Below, piece after piece: positions 1-11,021 of a stretch of 64,000 bases of DNA. The notes under the pieces are model-generated. The model was not told where the DNA came from. It was given only the letters and a program-made list of their open reading frames with translations, and ran no database searches. Origin of the DNA: Calliphora vicina (lineage: Eukaryota; Arthropoda; Insecta; Diptera; Calliphoridae); the NCBI RefSeq assembly GCF_958450345.1, contig NC_088780.1:98034226-98098225 (forward strand). Direction: 5' to 3'. The position numbers and the translations under genes are program-made. Positions within the stretch are counted from its first letter, which is position 1, and the number at the start of each line of letters is the position of its first letter.

Positions 1-422
1 ATGAAACACCTTTGGGGAGTGCTCAAGAAGAAGATAGAGCGTTTCAGTCCGAAAAATAAGCACGAATTATGAGAACAAATCCAGGAAGAGTGATTTGACA
101 TTGACAAGGGCGTTTGCATAGAAATTGGTTGATTCCATGAGCCGCAGATGCAATAAAGTTGTGAAAAACAAAGGTAGAGCAACTAAATATTATTTTTATT
201 TTTTCTATTATTTTTTCCAGTAAAAATATTGACTCAATACATTGTTAGTCATATAATGTATTAAAATATGAATGAAAATATATTGATTATGTTTTTTCTT
301 ATGCTGTATGTCTGATAATCAAAATTGCATATACATTTTTTTTAAACAAAACTAAATTTTACTAACATACTTAAAAAGTTTGAAAAAAAGCATTAGTTCC
401 TATTATTTTTCCAACACTGTAA
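1..422 (+). pseudogene. Tc1-like transposase C-terminus with 3' inverted-repeat end
   Basis: The window opens inside a Tc1/mariner-superfamily transposase. Reading forward gives KHLWGVLKKKIERFSPKNK, a stop, EQIQEE, then after a frameshift LVDSMSRRCNKVVKNKGRAT. This matches the usual Tc1 tail (LWG-K, then a D-SMP-RC-V-KNKG-TKY motif). The catalytic domain lies upstream of the window. The 3' flank ends near 422 with TTTTTCCAACACTGTA, a typical outward-facing Tc1 end next to a TA. At least one nonsense codon and one frameshift make it inactive. The family assignment is firm; the exact end is approximate. Confidence 0.8.
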
Positions 423-744
423 ATCTTCAATCTTTATGAATACTATTTCTTACCCCTCACTGTTATTGATCTCCCGCCATGTTTGAATGTTGTTATTTGA
501 TATCGAGGACAATATCTTTGTTTTGATGGCCTACGTACTTAGTTTTTCCATCTGAATAAAATAAATTAAATTAGGTCCACAGTACCTTGCAGCATCTACT
601 GCCTTCTTCCGTGAATCAATTTTGACCACCCTTGAGTTCTTTGTCTCTTTAGTCATCCTAAATCTGTATAAAAGAGTAGCGTGACTGACTGATTCACTCA
701 TCATCTCGAAACTCAAAGTGATAAAGCTAGAAAATTGAGAACTT
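423..744. other. Unassigned AT-rich DNA
   Basis: No recognisable gene. A 61-codon reverse-strand open frame (531-716) has splice-like flanks but no family I recognise. Confidence 0.4.
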
Positions 745-916
745 GGGGCCGAATTACCGCATTCGATATCGAGTAAATTCGATCGTAATTTTCTTATCTG
801 AGATTACGGCATTCGATATCGAGCATGATATTTAATACATTTTGTTATAATTAGGATATCGAAATTATTTTTCGATACGATAGTTCATTCGATCACGAAT
901 GCGGTAATTCGGCCCC
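745..916. mobile_element. Short MITE with 21-bp perfect terminal inverted repeats
   Basis: The left end GGGGCCGAATTACCGCATTC (745 on) is matched perfectly by the reverse complement of the right end (896-916). The interior carries a second degenerate copy, ATTACGGCATTCGATATCGA, around 783-803, plus several GATATCGA motifs. At 172 bp with no coding capacity it is a miniature inverted-repeat element. I could not see a convincing target duplication, so the superfamily is unknown. Confidence 0.75.
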
Positions 917-1863
917 TGGTTTTATTTGAGGCATATATAAAGAAGATCCACTAAGAAGGAATTTTGAGAATTGCGAATAAACCTAGAATCAAAATTTGAA
1001 CTATTGTCCATTTGCCTTCTCTGGAAGGTACATAAGTATGAATGTCGCCTATATGATCATTATGTATATCAGCTTCCATAAGAACAATAATCGAGGGTTT
1101 TCTTATTCTTATTATAAATTCCTTTTTCTTGTTGTTGCTGTTCTTTTTAGAGCATATTTAGAATTGCTCTAACTCATCAATGTTGTTGTTTGTTTGATCT
1201 TTCTCCTGTTCTTATTTTTGGTTGATATTTTTGTTGTTTTTACTTTTTGTTCATTTGTTTTTGCCAAAGCTATTCTTAGAAGGGAATTTAATCAAAATAA
1301 AACAAGTTTACTGTAATGAAAACAACAACATCGTCCTAAAACATCTATATTGAAAACAAAAACACAATAACAATGAAATATCACAACCACTGTTACCAGA
1401 TTTATTTTAATTTTAAGGACCTTCAGTACCATGAAAAATTAATGGTCAATTATTGAGGATTTTCTCCGTGAGGGGAGATCACATTTGGTATACTGAATGT
1501 GCACTTTCGTATCTATTGTGATATTGATTTATTATTTACACCCAGTATCGCTTTCCTATTTTAAGGATGGTTATGTTAAAAAGTCTGAAAAAATTATGGT
1601 CTTTTCCAAATCCTCAATGCCTTTGGCTTATATTGAGTGAGTTTGACTCTAGGTTAGATTTATACACAGCCAGTTTCAGCCCTCTTGATTCCATCGATTG
1701 ATTCTTTGTACTTGTGTTGTTCGGTGCCGAACCAGCCAAATGTACAAGGTGGCTGAAAGTTATATCTTTTTTTCTGAGTAATCAATCGGTTTCATTATTT
1801 TATTTCAAAGAGTGGCCTTTCAGTTTAAATTAAATGGAGGATTGGATTGATGAAACAAGATTA
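917..1863. other. Unassigned intergenic DNA
   Basis: AT-rich, with no coding frame or repeat end that I can assign. Confidence 0.4.
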
Positions 1864-2655
1864 TTAATTGTGAAACGCTATCACGCATTGGAGTCGTTCA
1901 TTTCCGTTCAAAGAGAGTTTCGACGCATGTTTGGCCTCACTCTTCCAAGCAGATGAACTATAATGAGGTTCGTTAACAATTTTTCTGAGCGTGGAAAAGT
2001 CACAATTCCAAACAAGATCATCTAGATCTCTTAGTTCAGACGGTTTTGATACTATTGATACTGTAGCTGCTGCTTTAAAAGTTGATCCTAAAGTTTTGAC
2101 AAGGATTTTAATCACCAGACAGGTACTACAGACAATGTTTCATAAAATTTATTTCTTTATAGAGCTCAAATAACAAACAAACTTAACGCTCTAGACTTGT
2201 TGATCATTGAAATGGTGGCTGACGACGAAAACAGGTTGAACTGAATTTTTATGTATGACGAGGCCATTTTCATATAAAGCATGATGTCAACAAACAATAT
2301 GGTTGAATATGGAGAGATTCTAACCCACAGATACTCCATGAGACGGAATTTTGTCCACCTTGAGTAGCAGTGTGGTGTGCTGGTTGATCATGCTGAATTG
2401 TCGGGCCTTACATTTTCGAAGAAAACGGTAGTACAGATACGGTCAATGGACACCGTTACTTAAAGATGTTGAAAGAGTTTTACTTTACAGATCTACGCCA
2501 AAAGATAATGACTTTCAACTCTGTGTGGTTTCAACAATATTGCAATAAAAAGTCTCCAAATTCCGTTGGTACCATTTTTTCTTGTGGGGTTATTGTAAAT
2601 AAGAAGTTTACAAAACAAAAACAAATTTGGATGATTTAAAGCAATCCATTAGCTA
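1864..2655 (+). pseudogene. Decayed mariner-like (DUF4817-type) DDE transposase
   Basis: Pieces of one transposase appear in order across shifting frames: SVQREFRRMFGLTLPSR (N-terminal helix-turn-helix), NNFSERGKV, then VNKQYG-IWRDSNPQILHE, then FEENGSTVTVNGHRYLKML and FNSVWFQQ. The tail is FFLWGYCK-EVYKTKTNLDDLKQSI. These match the insect transposases that carry a DUF4817 head, a DEAHF first aspartate, WFQQDGA and DYFLWGYVKSKVY. Many frameshifts and stops show long decay, and the segment around the third catalytic aspartate is lost. Related fragments occur at 14.6, 21.9-25.3, 29.5, 31.9-34.1, 37.0 and 60-61.5 kb. Confidence 0.75.
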
Positions 2656-3049
2656 AATAATTTATATATGTATGAACGAATATCCATCCTCGATAGATCC
2701 GCAATGTCGCAGTCCTATCCGTGATAAAACAAGGCTCAGTTTCCTCCTATTCTTCATCATAAAAACTTCTACTGAAGTCATTGTAAGGAATATACATCCT
2801 CCTAACACATCTATCATAATTCGCGATCGATCTCGTAAGAGTCCTACCAAAGAACCTATTGTAGTCGTATACGATTATTGCAAACTTTAATATGGAATGT
2901 AGTTAAAGTAGACCATCTAATCTGAGCAGATTTATAAGGTACACACATGACTTACACAATGAAAGCGGTACACCAACCAAATAATCGATCTCGTCGTCTT
3001 GCAGGCAAGATATCGTTATGCAGAAGAGATGTTATTGCGGGTTCATCAG

Positions 3050-3508
3050 AATGACCCGTTACCCAGAATAACTCCAGGTTAGAGTGTTTCTTTATCTCGT
3101 TAGGAGATACCCGGCATTCATGTACCAATCCGGGTGTCTGAACATGGCTGAATTTGTGTACATGTGGTAGACAGCAGTTTTACAATCGATACAAATCTGG
3201 ATATTCTCACCGAATATCCTGAAATACCTCAAACAGTGTACCGTCTTCTTGAAGGCCGAAGTCTCAGCCTGGATAACACTGTACTGATTATGAGGCCTTA
3301 CGAAATTGGGGAAAGCAAAAGGCTTGCAGACTTGGAACCATCTGTAAAGATCTCGAATGTGTTCCAGATTGGGAAAGACCAGCCCGTGGTCGATACAGAA
3401 AAACGTCTCCCACAGTACTGTTGTGCAGTAGTCAAAATTTACCGGAATATTAGATAAGCATACGAAAATTGTCGTATGACAGTTATTCACAGACCTCCAT
3501 TTAAGCAC
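3050..3508 (-). pseudogene. Non-LTR retrotransposon RNase H fragment
   Basis: Read leftwards from 3508, the translation contains NQYSVIQAETSAFKKTV (the second RNase H acidic residue, in a QAE motif), then ENIQICIDCKTAV (the third, in an ID motif). After a frameshift it gives HECRVSPNEIKKHSNLELFW and VTGHSDEPA. This is the RNase H domain found after the reverse transcriptase in I/R1/LOA-type elements. It lies head-to-head with a plus-strand copy of the same region starting at 3640. The first aspartate (YTDGS) is not recognisable, and no reverse transcriptase is attached. Confidence 0.65.
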
Positions 3509-3639
3509 AAAACAATTTATTGTAGCCGAGAAAAGGAAGAAGATGGAAGGTGCTATTGTCTATACTCCATAAATCACCAAAGCCAGATGACCTTAGCAGA
3601 TATTTTGTTATTACTTTGATGATGATAATGCTACTCACC

Positions 3640-4880
3640 GGAAGGCTGTGGAACGAATTCTCAGGACTGTTGCGATACTGATCACCGGCGCTATAAGGAC
3701 TACCCCCTCTAGGCACTTTTTACTATCCTAAACTGGTTACCAGTTGACTTGATGGTGATACAAATGGCTCTCAACTCTGCTGTGAGACTGAATGCTGGAT
3801 GTTCGTGGTCTGGCAAAGATCATGGGCACTCTAAGATACTGAACTACTATGGGCACTTACATAGTAATGTCGATTGCTGCATCGCAAAACCTTTTTTCGA
3901 TAGTCATTTCCATATCAAGATCCCGAATAGGGATTTATGGCAGCGCGGACCTTTCCCTGACGATGTCATAGGGGTATATACTGATGGCAGTAGGGTCGAT
4001 GGTGATTTCTTTATTGATAAATCCTATTTTAGGCTACCTAACTTTTGTACGGCTCTTCAGGCGGAAGTTACGGCCATTAAACGTGCAACCAATTGGCTGA
4101 GGTTTTATCGAATATCTGGTGATATCTGTATATTTATTGATAGCAGGCTGCCGTTAACGGAATAGCGGGTGTCTTCACGACATCTAGGTTAACCAAGGAA
4201 TGCCGGGTATCCCTAAATGAGTTAGGGAGACATTCTAGGATAACGCTTATATGGGTCCCTGGTCACGATGGAAATCAGGGTAATTGTATAGCAGACGAAC
4301 TGGCCAAAAGGGGCTCGATGATGAATGATGAGGAGATCGACCCCTTTTTGGTATTTCCCTTGTTAAATGCAAGATGGCTATTCAGCGGACACTATATGAA
4401 TCTGCACAAAGTAGGTGTGCATTATAACGAGGTCTACTTGGCCCGTATATGATGCCAGCAGGACGAATCTACTTATGGAATTTCGTCGTGAGCAAATAAG
4501 GCTAATTGTCTCGTTCATTACAGGACACTGTATAATTGGGACACATGCTAGGAGATTGGGCCTACGGTACAATGACTACTGTAGGAGCTGTCATAATGAA
4601 GATGAGTCGGTGTCACACCTATTCTGCCAATAAGCTTTGATAAACCTGAGGGAACGCATTCTCGGAATACCATTCCTATCATGCTTAGATGAGCTATCAA
4701 GGATGAATCTTAGACGAATCCACTCTTTCATCAGATAATCTGGTTGGTTTAGCCTGGAAACAACGGACTTTTAATGAATGCAGGGATGTTTACCCCTTGG
4801 GTATCACAATGGGATCAATTTTGAATGGATCCAAGTGAGCTGCTTGAAGAGTGGCTACCCATGGAACCTAACCTTGATGT
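3640..4880 (+). pseudogene. Non-LTR retrotransposon C-terminus: RNase H plus Cys-His end
   Basis: A recognisable series: KAVERILRTVAILITGAIR (end of the reverse-transcriptase ORF), ALNSAVRLNA, IGVYTDGSRVDGD (first RNase H Asp), LQAEVTAIKRATNWL (Glu), and ICIFIDSR (Asp). Next come a broken GH motif near 4263 and CRSCHNEDESVSHLFCQ, the C-C-H-C motif typical of the end of I/R1/LOA-clade ORF2. Last is LRERILGIPFLSCLDELSRM-LRRI. All three catalytic acids of RNase H are present, but frameshifts and stops split the frame. The copy is 5'-truncated, as is usual for non-LTR insertions. Confidence 0.8.
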
Positions 4881-4984
4881 TGATTACTGTATTCCAAACA
4901 TCTTCTTCTCTAGAGAATTTGTTTTTTTTAATTTTGGATTGAAATCCATCCAAGCATTAGTGTTTTCACTCATATTCCAAAGTT

Positions 4985-5390
4985 AGAGCTAAAGTTCGAG
5001 GTGACATCTTCATTGAGCAGTTTGGAATCAAAATTAATTTCACACTTACTTCAGGCTGAGGTATCACCGATTAGATGATCAACAAAGCTATCGTATATCC
5101 TACAGGGATATTCGAATTTATACTGATAGTCATGCTGCTATTAAATCCATCGAAACAGTTCCGGAAATGAATGAGATGGCGAGACATTCAACAATAAAAC
5201 TAATATTGGTGAGAGCACACTAAAATGTTCATGTGACCTAGATTACATTCGGACAGATCGGAATATCTTTAGCCCAGTAACATATCGACCATTATCACTG
5301 GACATTGTAGTCCAAGTTGTCTGGGAAATACACCAATTTCCCAGACGCCTTGAACTCCCTTATAATCTATTATAATGTGATGGAGAATGT
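4985..5390 (+). pseudogene. Second non-LTR RNase H fragment
   Basis: YRISYRDIRIYTDSHAAIKS matches the third-aspartate region of the RNase H seen just upstream. Around 5288-5320 the DNA resembles the later TGHC-FGNHAR segment. The rest is frameshifted. It may be a second truncated insertion, or a displaced part of the preceding one. Confidence 0.55.
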
Positions 5391-7149
5391 ACAGTTTTTC
5401 TACTCTCCCATATTTTTGCCTTACACTTTTTATTAAAATCATCACTATTTTTCAACTGGATTATTTTTTGTCTAATTTTTTTTCAAGTATTAAAAGGGAT
5501 CATATAGGATCTAAGTAGGCTGAGACAACGACGAAACAACCTGTTTAAAGCTAATCTTGTCTTTCTTGAATTGACTTTAAATCCATACTCAGAAGACCTT
5601 GAAAACCCCCCATGAATAATGCTACCCCTTCCTTCAAGACATCCGGAAACTGTTAATCTACATAGTAGAGGATCTGAACACCGACTGCAGTTATGAGTGT
5701 TTAGAAGGTTTTCATTCCTTGCCCAAGTTGCATTTAACCATACGAATATATTGAATTTATTAGTGAATTTATCTGGCAACTACAGCCACAACAATCAGAA
5801 ACAATGCGTTTAAAGAAATGTGTTCTTGAGGAAAAAGACAAAAGGAGTATCTTAAAAAAATGCAAATATTTAAAATTTCTTACAAAATTATTATCCAAAA
5901 ATATTTCGCTCTAGAAAGTTGCTGTTCATATCACTTTAATGAGATTTCTACAGATATGTATTACAATTTCCATGTCATATTATTGAAAGCTAGATTATTG
6001 GAAATTATTTCATTAAAAAAATCTATTTAAAACATGAATTCATTTTTTTAATATGTACTTGGTTAATAATGCAGAGAAAACAATAGAATCGACCAGAAAC
6101 AACATTGAAGAATGTCAAGAGCAAAATAAACCTAAAGCTTGATAAAAAAAAACACAAAAGAAAAAAAAGCACTTTTAATACGACTAAAAACGAACGAACA
6201 TGAGCAAACAATGACTGAAAAGATCTTCAAGACCAAACGATCTAAGCGATACGAATACGACAATGCGATACAGATCATGTCTACCAACCAGCCCCATCTA
6301 AGGGCACGACACACTTGTTTTTTATCTCATTCTTCGAACATTTTGTTTGTTTAGCACTTTAATAGGAATAGAAAGGCGATGGGCATAACAACAACAGTAG
6401 CACAGAATGGAAAATATATATTCGCCAAGGATGTAAAGGGTGACACATGAAGTTTGAATAAAACCTTGAATGTTTTTGTTTTATTCTAGCTGCTAGAATG
6501 ATCATCAAAGTGCCAGTGGATTTGTATTAAAACAAATAAAAAACACTCGAGAATAACAAGAGTTTTAAAAATAAATTTCTTTATAAAGTAAACACTGTTT
6601 GTGGAATATGTAAGAAAAAAAAATTAACCAACAAGATCCACGATAATCAACCAGAATAAGTTCTTATAAATGTTTTTCATTGATACATCTGTTAGTCAGT
6701 TTGTGTTTGTGTTTATATTGTTCCACATGATCACATGCAAAATAGCTACTGTTTGGATTAAGATGAAATCGTAAAAAAACTCTGGTTGCTGCAGATCATA
6801 TAAAACACTCTATCAAGGGCATTAAATTATTGTTGGGTGAAGTTGATTTAAGAGAGGGTGCTATTTATTATAATTAGTAGTAAAGTATCGTTAAAACATA
6901 CATCTCTTTTCTGAAATAGGGAATCACTGTCTGAACTTACTTATTAGAGTATCTATAACAATGGTAAGATTTATTTCAGAATTCTTCGAATTTCTTTAGC
7001 TACAGATATTTATTGATAAATTTCCTTAGCTTGTTGTCATACTGTAGATTTTTGTAAGGAGCTCTTTATGAGACACCTTGACTTTGGTAATATAGCTTAA
7101 CGTGTCTTGATTTATTTAGATCTTTCTCAGGGTTCACACTATACAAAGG
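5391..7149. other. Unassigned DNA with an orphan reverse-strand frame
   Basis: A 98-codon reverse-strand open frame (5483-5779) contains a Cys-rich stretch (CSRCSDPLLC) but fits no family I know, and it may be chance. The rest is AT-rich, with purine-rich runs around 6130-6200. Confidence 0.35.
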
Positions 7150-8990
7150 GATCCATCAAGTGAGCTTATGATTAAATCATGGGCAAATCATTGAATAAAT
7201 TTCATTTGCAGCCAGCAGCCGAATCAGGAAGAAACAGAGACTTATACAGGATAAGGAAAAAGCTCGCTAATAAAAACTTTAATTCCTCAAAACCGTTACG
7301 AAACAACAATAGAGATCTCATCACCTCAAAAAACAGCCAGCTTGATATCTGGGTACACCACAACTCCAACATGTTGTCAATGGACGTGCACATACCCCAA
7401 CCATTATGTAACTGCACTCGGCACATCGAAAGGGACGACATACCTACAACCTCCCCCACTATAACCGAAATAGCAAACGCTATTTGCGCCCTTAAACACC
7501 ACAAGGTTCCAGGACCTGACAACATCAACCCAGAGCTGCTAAACTCAGAACCTCAAACAAGTGTCTTCCTGCTTCAGAATGTGGTGCAAAGACTCTGGGA
7601 TGATAATGAACTTTTCGACGAACTGAAATAGGGTCTGATCATCAACATTCCTAAGAAAGGTGATCTCACGGAGTGTAAAAACTGGAGGAGGATCACACTT
7701 CTAAGCATGATAAAAAAGGTGGTCGCAAACATTATCAACATGATACATAAACAGTCTCCGCATAATAATTGAGCAATCAGTAGAATGGAGGTCCCCCTAT
7801 ACGTGGTCTTCATCGACTTTGAAAAATCTTTCGACACACTTGTCCACACCATTTGCAATGCACTCACATGCAAAGGCGTACCTACACAGAGAAAACCAGT
7901 TCGTGATAGCAACCGAATTTGTTGCCAATCGAATGATTCGGTTGCGCACATAGAATTTTTCAGTTCTAACAACAGAATGTCAGTTGATAAAGAATTTCAG
8001 TTGAGGCAACCAAACTTTAGTTACCCCTTACAAAATATTGTAGTCACAACTATAAAATTCGGTCACTAAAATAGAATCATTCGATTGGCAACAAATTCGG
8101 TTGCTATCACGAATCTGTTTTCTCTGTGTAGGAAAATAATAGGGATTACCCAGAGCTATACAGAAACGCAAGCAGTCGTATATTTCACCGGAACTCAGTT
8201 AGCGATAAGGTTTCTGTTAAAGCTGGTGTACGACAAGGCTGCATCTTGCCGCCGTTACTCTTTAACGTAGTGCTGGACATTGTCATGAGAAATGAAACGA
8301 GCAACAACGGAGGCATAACATGGGGTTTAGGCGGCCGCCTGGTCGATCTTGACTATGCCGACGACATATGCCTTCTAACACACAGTCACTCTGACATGGT
8401 GCAAAGCTTTCAAATGGTAGAGACAGAAGCTGCAAAGGCTTCGAAGGTAATGCGAGTTAATGCAACATCCAATCGGCCATTCTCTATCCAAGACATCCAA
8501 CTACACGACGTGTACCACTTTTGCTAGTTGGGTAGCATAATAACATCGACTGGAGGCTCTTCTAATGATGTCTCAAATCGCACCATGATAGTTCGGCAAG
8601 CATTCGGCCAACTAAGCACAGTCTGAAAATCACCATCAATCTCCACCAGTACTGAGATAACAATTTTCAATTCGTGTGTTAAGTCTGTGCTCCTTTATGG
8701 CTGTGAAACGTGGAATATGGCTAATAGGAACGTGAACACTTTGTTTTCATCAACAAACGCTTAAGAAGAATACTAAAAATCTGCTGGCCCAACAGGATAT
8801 CAACACACACCTCTGGATAGTCACACATCAAAGCCAAATACATTCCGAAGTTTTGTGAAGGAAATGGCGATGGATTAGCTGGAATGAAATCAAGAACCTA
8901 TCATCAAATAGAAACGATTGCAAAACTTTTGTTGAGGCCCTATTTCACTATAGAAACTAAAGTAATTAATAATAATAATAATTCCATTTG
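7150..8990 (+). pseudogene. Non-LTR reverse transcriptase (CR1/RTE-like), split by a MITE
   Basis: The forward translation contains LKHHKVPGPDNINPELL and IINIPKKGDLTECKNWR. Motif A is YVVFIDFEKSFDTL (about 7800-7841). After the nested MITE come IIG and SVKAGVRQGCILPPLLFNVV (frameshifted). The catalytic YADD box lies in LDYADDICLLTHSHSDM (YADD at 8354-8365). The tail reads SCVKSVLLYGCETWNMAN and LRRILKI-WPN-I, ending near CKTFVEALFHYRN. The copy lacks the endonuclease domain (5'-truncated) and has stops and frameshifts. Its 3' end runs into a short TAA microsatellite, as expected for this kind of element. The clade is uncertain. Confidence 0.85.
7885..8128. mobile_element. TA-flanked MITE inserted in the reverse-transcriptase gene
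   Basis: The ends CACAGAGAAAAC...GTTTTCTCTGTG form about 55-bp inverted repeats (7885-7939 and 8074-8128), sharing GCAACCGAATTTGTTGCCAA. TA dinucleotides flank both ends (7883-7884 and 8129-8130). Removing the element and one TA restores the host frame as GVP-R-KIIGI, so this is a Tc1/mariner-type miniature element that landed after the retrotransposon. It is 244 bp and non-coding. Confidence 0.85.
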
Positions 8991-8993
8991 AGC
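8964..8993 (+). repeat. (TAA)n tail of the non-LTR element
   Basis: A short AATAATAATAAT run directly follows the last codons of the reverse-transcriptase pseudogene and probably marks its 3' terminus. Confidence 0.6.
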
Positions 8994-9014
8994 TTAATTC
9001 ACTAAAATCTTAAT

Positions 9015-9180
9015 TCCATAAATCTATTCCCAATTCAAAGGCTTTTATTTAAATAGAATTCATTCGTCGTTGAATTAATTCTTAACAGAACTCATTCAAC
9101 CTTTGAAGGATTATTTTTTTTTTTCAATTGAAATTTAATACAAAATTTAATTAAAATAATATTTCTTCAGTCAATTTTGT
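9015..9180. repeat. Dispersed repeat X, copy 1
   Basis: Segments such as GGCTTTTATTTAAATAGAAT, ATTCATTC and the following CAACCTTTGAAGGATTA correspond to 42,030-42,215 (same order, diverged). No coding capacity or clear ends. Confidence 0.4.
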
Positions 9181-9194
9181 TTAATAGATTTGAA

Positions 9195-9330
9195 AGGCTC
9201 GGTAATATCTCCAGTGGAGATGCCCTTACGAACATGCCTCGACGGGAATCGAACTCCGATGGCATCCGAGGAGGAACTTATTTGTCATCCTTAAATTATG
9301 CTCCATGACTAAGACAAACTTCGTTACCTC
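9195..9330 (-). mobile_element. Possible tRNA-related SINE
   Basis: On the reverse strand, GAGTTCGATTCCCGTCGAGG (around 9238-9257) is a good pol III B-box/T-loop sequence. A weak A-box-like TTAGTCATGG lies further upstream, with spacing longer than in a real tRNA. It may be a tRNA-derived SINE or a tRNA relic. Confidence 0.4.
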
Positions 9331-9479
9331 GTGCAAATGGTGTTCCAAAGTAACTTTACATGCTTACTGTGAAAGTTCTTCAGCTTAAACAAATTTGCGG
9401 AAGTTGCGAACATAGAGCGAGCGCTCTCTCTCTCTTATATGATTTTTAAATGTTGACTCAGCAAAAATTGGAGCTAATC

Positions 9480-10217
9480 TGTAACTATGTTTGTAAGGGA
9501 GGGAAGCTTTTTTTTGTCAGAAATATAAGTGATCACCGATCGAGCTCCTTTTCTTGATTAAACGTTTATTGGCCAAGTTATTAGCGATTTTAGATAATGT
9601 GAGTTTTTATATAAAAAATCGATTTTTGGTCAGAAATATGAGTGATCACAGATGGAGCTCTTTTTCTTGATTAAACGATTATTGGCCAAGTTATTAGCGA
9701 ATTTAGATATTTTGAGTTTTTATATAAAAAATCGATTTTTGTTAAGAAATATGAGTGATTACAGTTCGAGCTCCTTTTCTTGATTATTTCGAGTTTTTAT
9801 ATAAAAAATCGAAATTTGGTCAGATATATGAGTGATCACAGATCGAGCTCCTTTTCTTGATTAAACGCTTATTGGCCAAGTTATTAGCGAATTTAGGTAT
9901 TTCGTGTTTTTATATAAAAAATCGATTTTTTGTCAGAAATATGAGTGATCACAGATCGAGCTCCTTTTCTTGATTAAACGCTTATTGGCCAAGATATTAG
10001 CGAATTTAGATATTTTGAGTTTTTATATAAAAAATCGATTTTTGTTAAGAAATATGAGTGATTACAGATCGAGCTCCTTTTCTTGATTATTTCGAGTTTT
10101 TATATAAAAAATCGAAATTTGGTCAGAAATATAAGTGATCACAGATCGAGCTCCTTTTCTTGATTAAACGCTTATTGGCCAAGTTATTATCGATTTAAGC
10201 AATTGTGAGTTTTTAAT
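9480..10217 (-). repeat. Tandem ~113-bp repeat array with higher-order structure
   Basis: The phrase GAGTTTTTATATAAAAAATC recurs at about 9601, 9714, 9791, 9904, 10017, 10094 and 10207. Spacings are 113, 77, 113, 113, 77 and 113 bp. The 77-bp units share a GTTAAGAAATATGAGTGATT variant or a TTGATTATTTCGAG junction, so the array repeats as a ~303-bp higher-order unit. Monomers contain CCTTTTCTTGATTAAACGCT and TTGGCCAAGTTATTAGCGA. The same monomer occurs inverted at 12.0-14.2 kb and inside the Helitron at 39.8-40.4 kb. Confidence 0.9.
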
Positions 10218-10472
10218 AAGTGGGCGTATTAGTGGACGTGTACAAATTTTATTTATGTAAAAACAAAAAATTAGCCGTTTTCCGATTTTAGATAAATCGA
10301 AAAAAGTGGGCGTAAAAGTGGACGTGGTCAATTTTTCGTTCCGTAGAAACCTAAGGTGTGCTATGACCAACATTTAAAAAATTTGTCTAAATCGGTCCGG
10401 CCGTTCTCGAGTGATGCAATTACCATCGAACGACATTAGGTTTTTATTTATATAGATAGATTTATATAGATG
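10205..10472 (-). mobile_element. 5' end of a non-autonomous Helitron carrying the 113-bp repeats
   Basis: Read on the reverse strand, this starts near 10,471 with TCTATATAAATCTATC and continues through GAGAACGGCCGGACCGATTT and AAATGTTGGTCATAG into the repeat array. The same leader occurs in plus orientation at 38,424 and, more diverged, at 39,813. The 3' end is not found left of 9480, so this copy appears truncated. Confidence 0.6.
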
Positions 10473-10474
10473 AT

Positions 10475-11020
10475 TCCCACTTGGAAGTATTACATTTAGG
10501 AAAATGAAACGCATCTTCACTCCTTATATTCAGGACAGCTTTCAGTAAGCTTGATATTAACGATTTCAAATTCTTTGTAATGCAACCAAGTTCCTTGTAA
10601 ATACTTCAATTACAAACATGCTTCTCCATAAGGAATAACAGTAAGCTTTTTAATTTCGCTTACATTAATACAAAAATCCTTTCAATAGTATTAGCTTATT
10701 TGTTGCTTCTCAGTGAGGCTTTATGAAATCTAAAAAGTTGGTAAAGCAGGACTGTGTGTAAAATATTTATTGGCTAATACAGTTCCTGAAGCATTTTGTT
10801 TGCGACAATTTCATTACACTTAATGTCACTGCATCCCTACTCTAAAACACAGAAGGAAGTATCTTGATAATCATTTCTATCAGGATCAACACTGTGTGAA
10901 GTATGTGTAGCTGACGGATCAGATTGAATTTGTCAGAAGTACAAGATGGCTTTTTGAGATTATGTTGAGATATTTCCACAACTCTAAGGCCATAGATAAA
11001 AACACATAAATTGGAAACTC
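10475..11020. other. Unassigned DNA
   Basis: AT-rich. No gene or repeat end recognised. Confidence 0.4.
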
Positions 11021-11021
11021 T

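Noticed and set aside
531..716. 61-codon reverse-strand frame with a pyrimidine-rich TTTATACAG acceptor-like site and AAG|GTACTG donor-like site
   Set aside because: Could be a small exon, but there is no family match and nothing else nearby to support a gene.
5483..5779. 98-codon reverse-strand frame with a Cys-containing centre
   Set aside because: No recognisable domain, no splice or element context, and length within chance range for this much sequence.
9420..9445. GAGCGAGCGCTCTCTCTCTC as a possible GAGA-factor regulatory site
   Set aside because: Short low-complexity run without a promoter or gene nearby.
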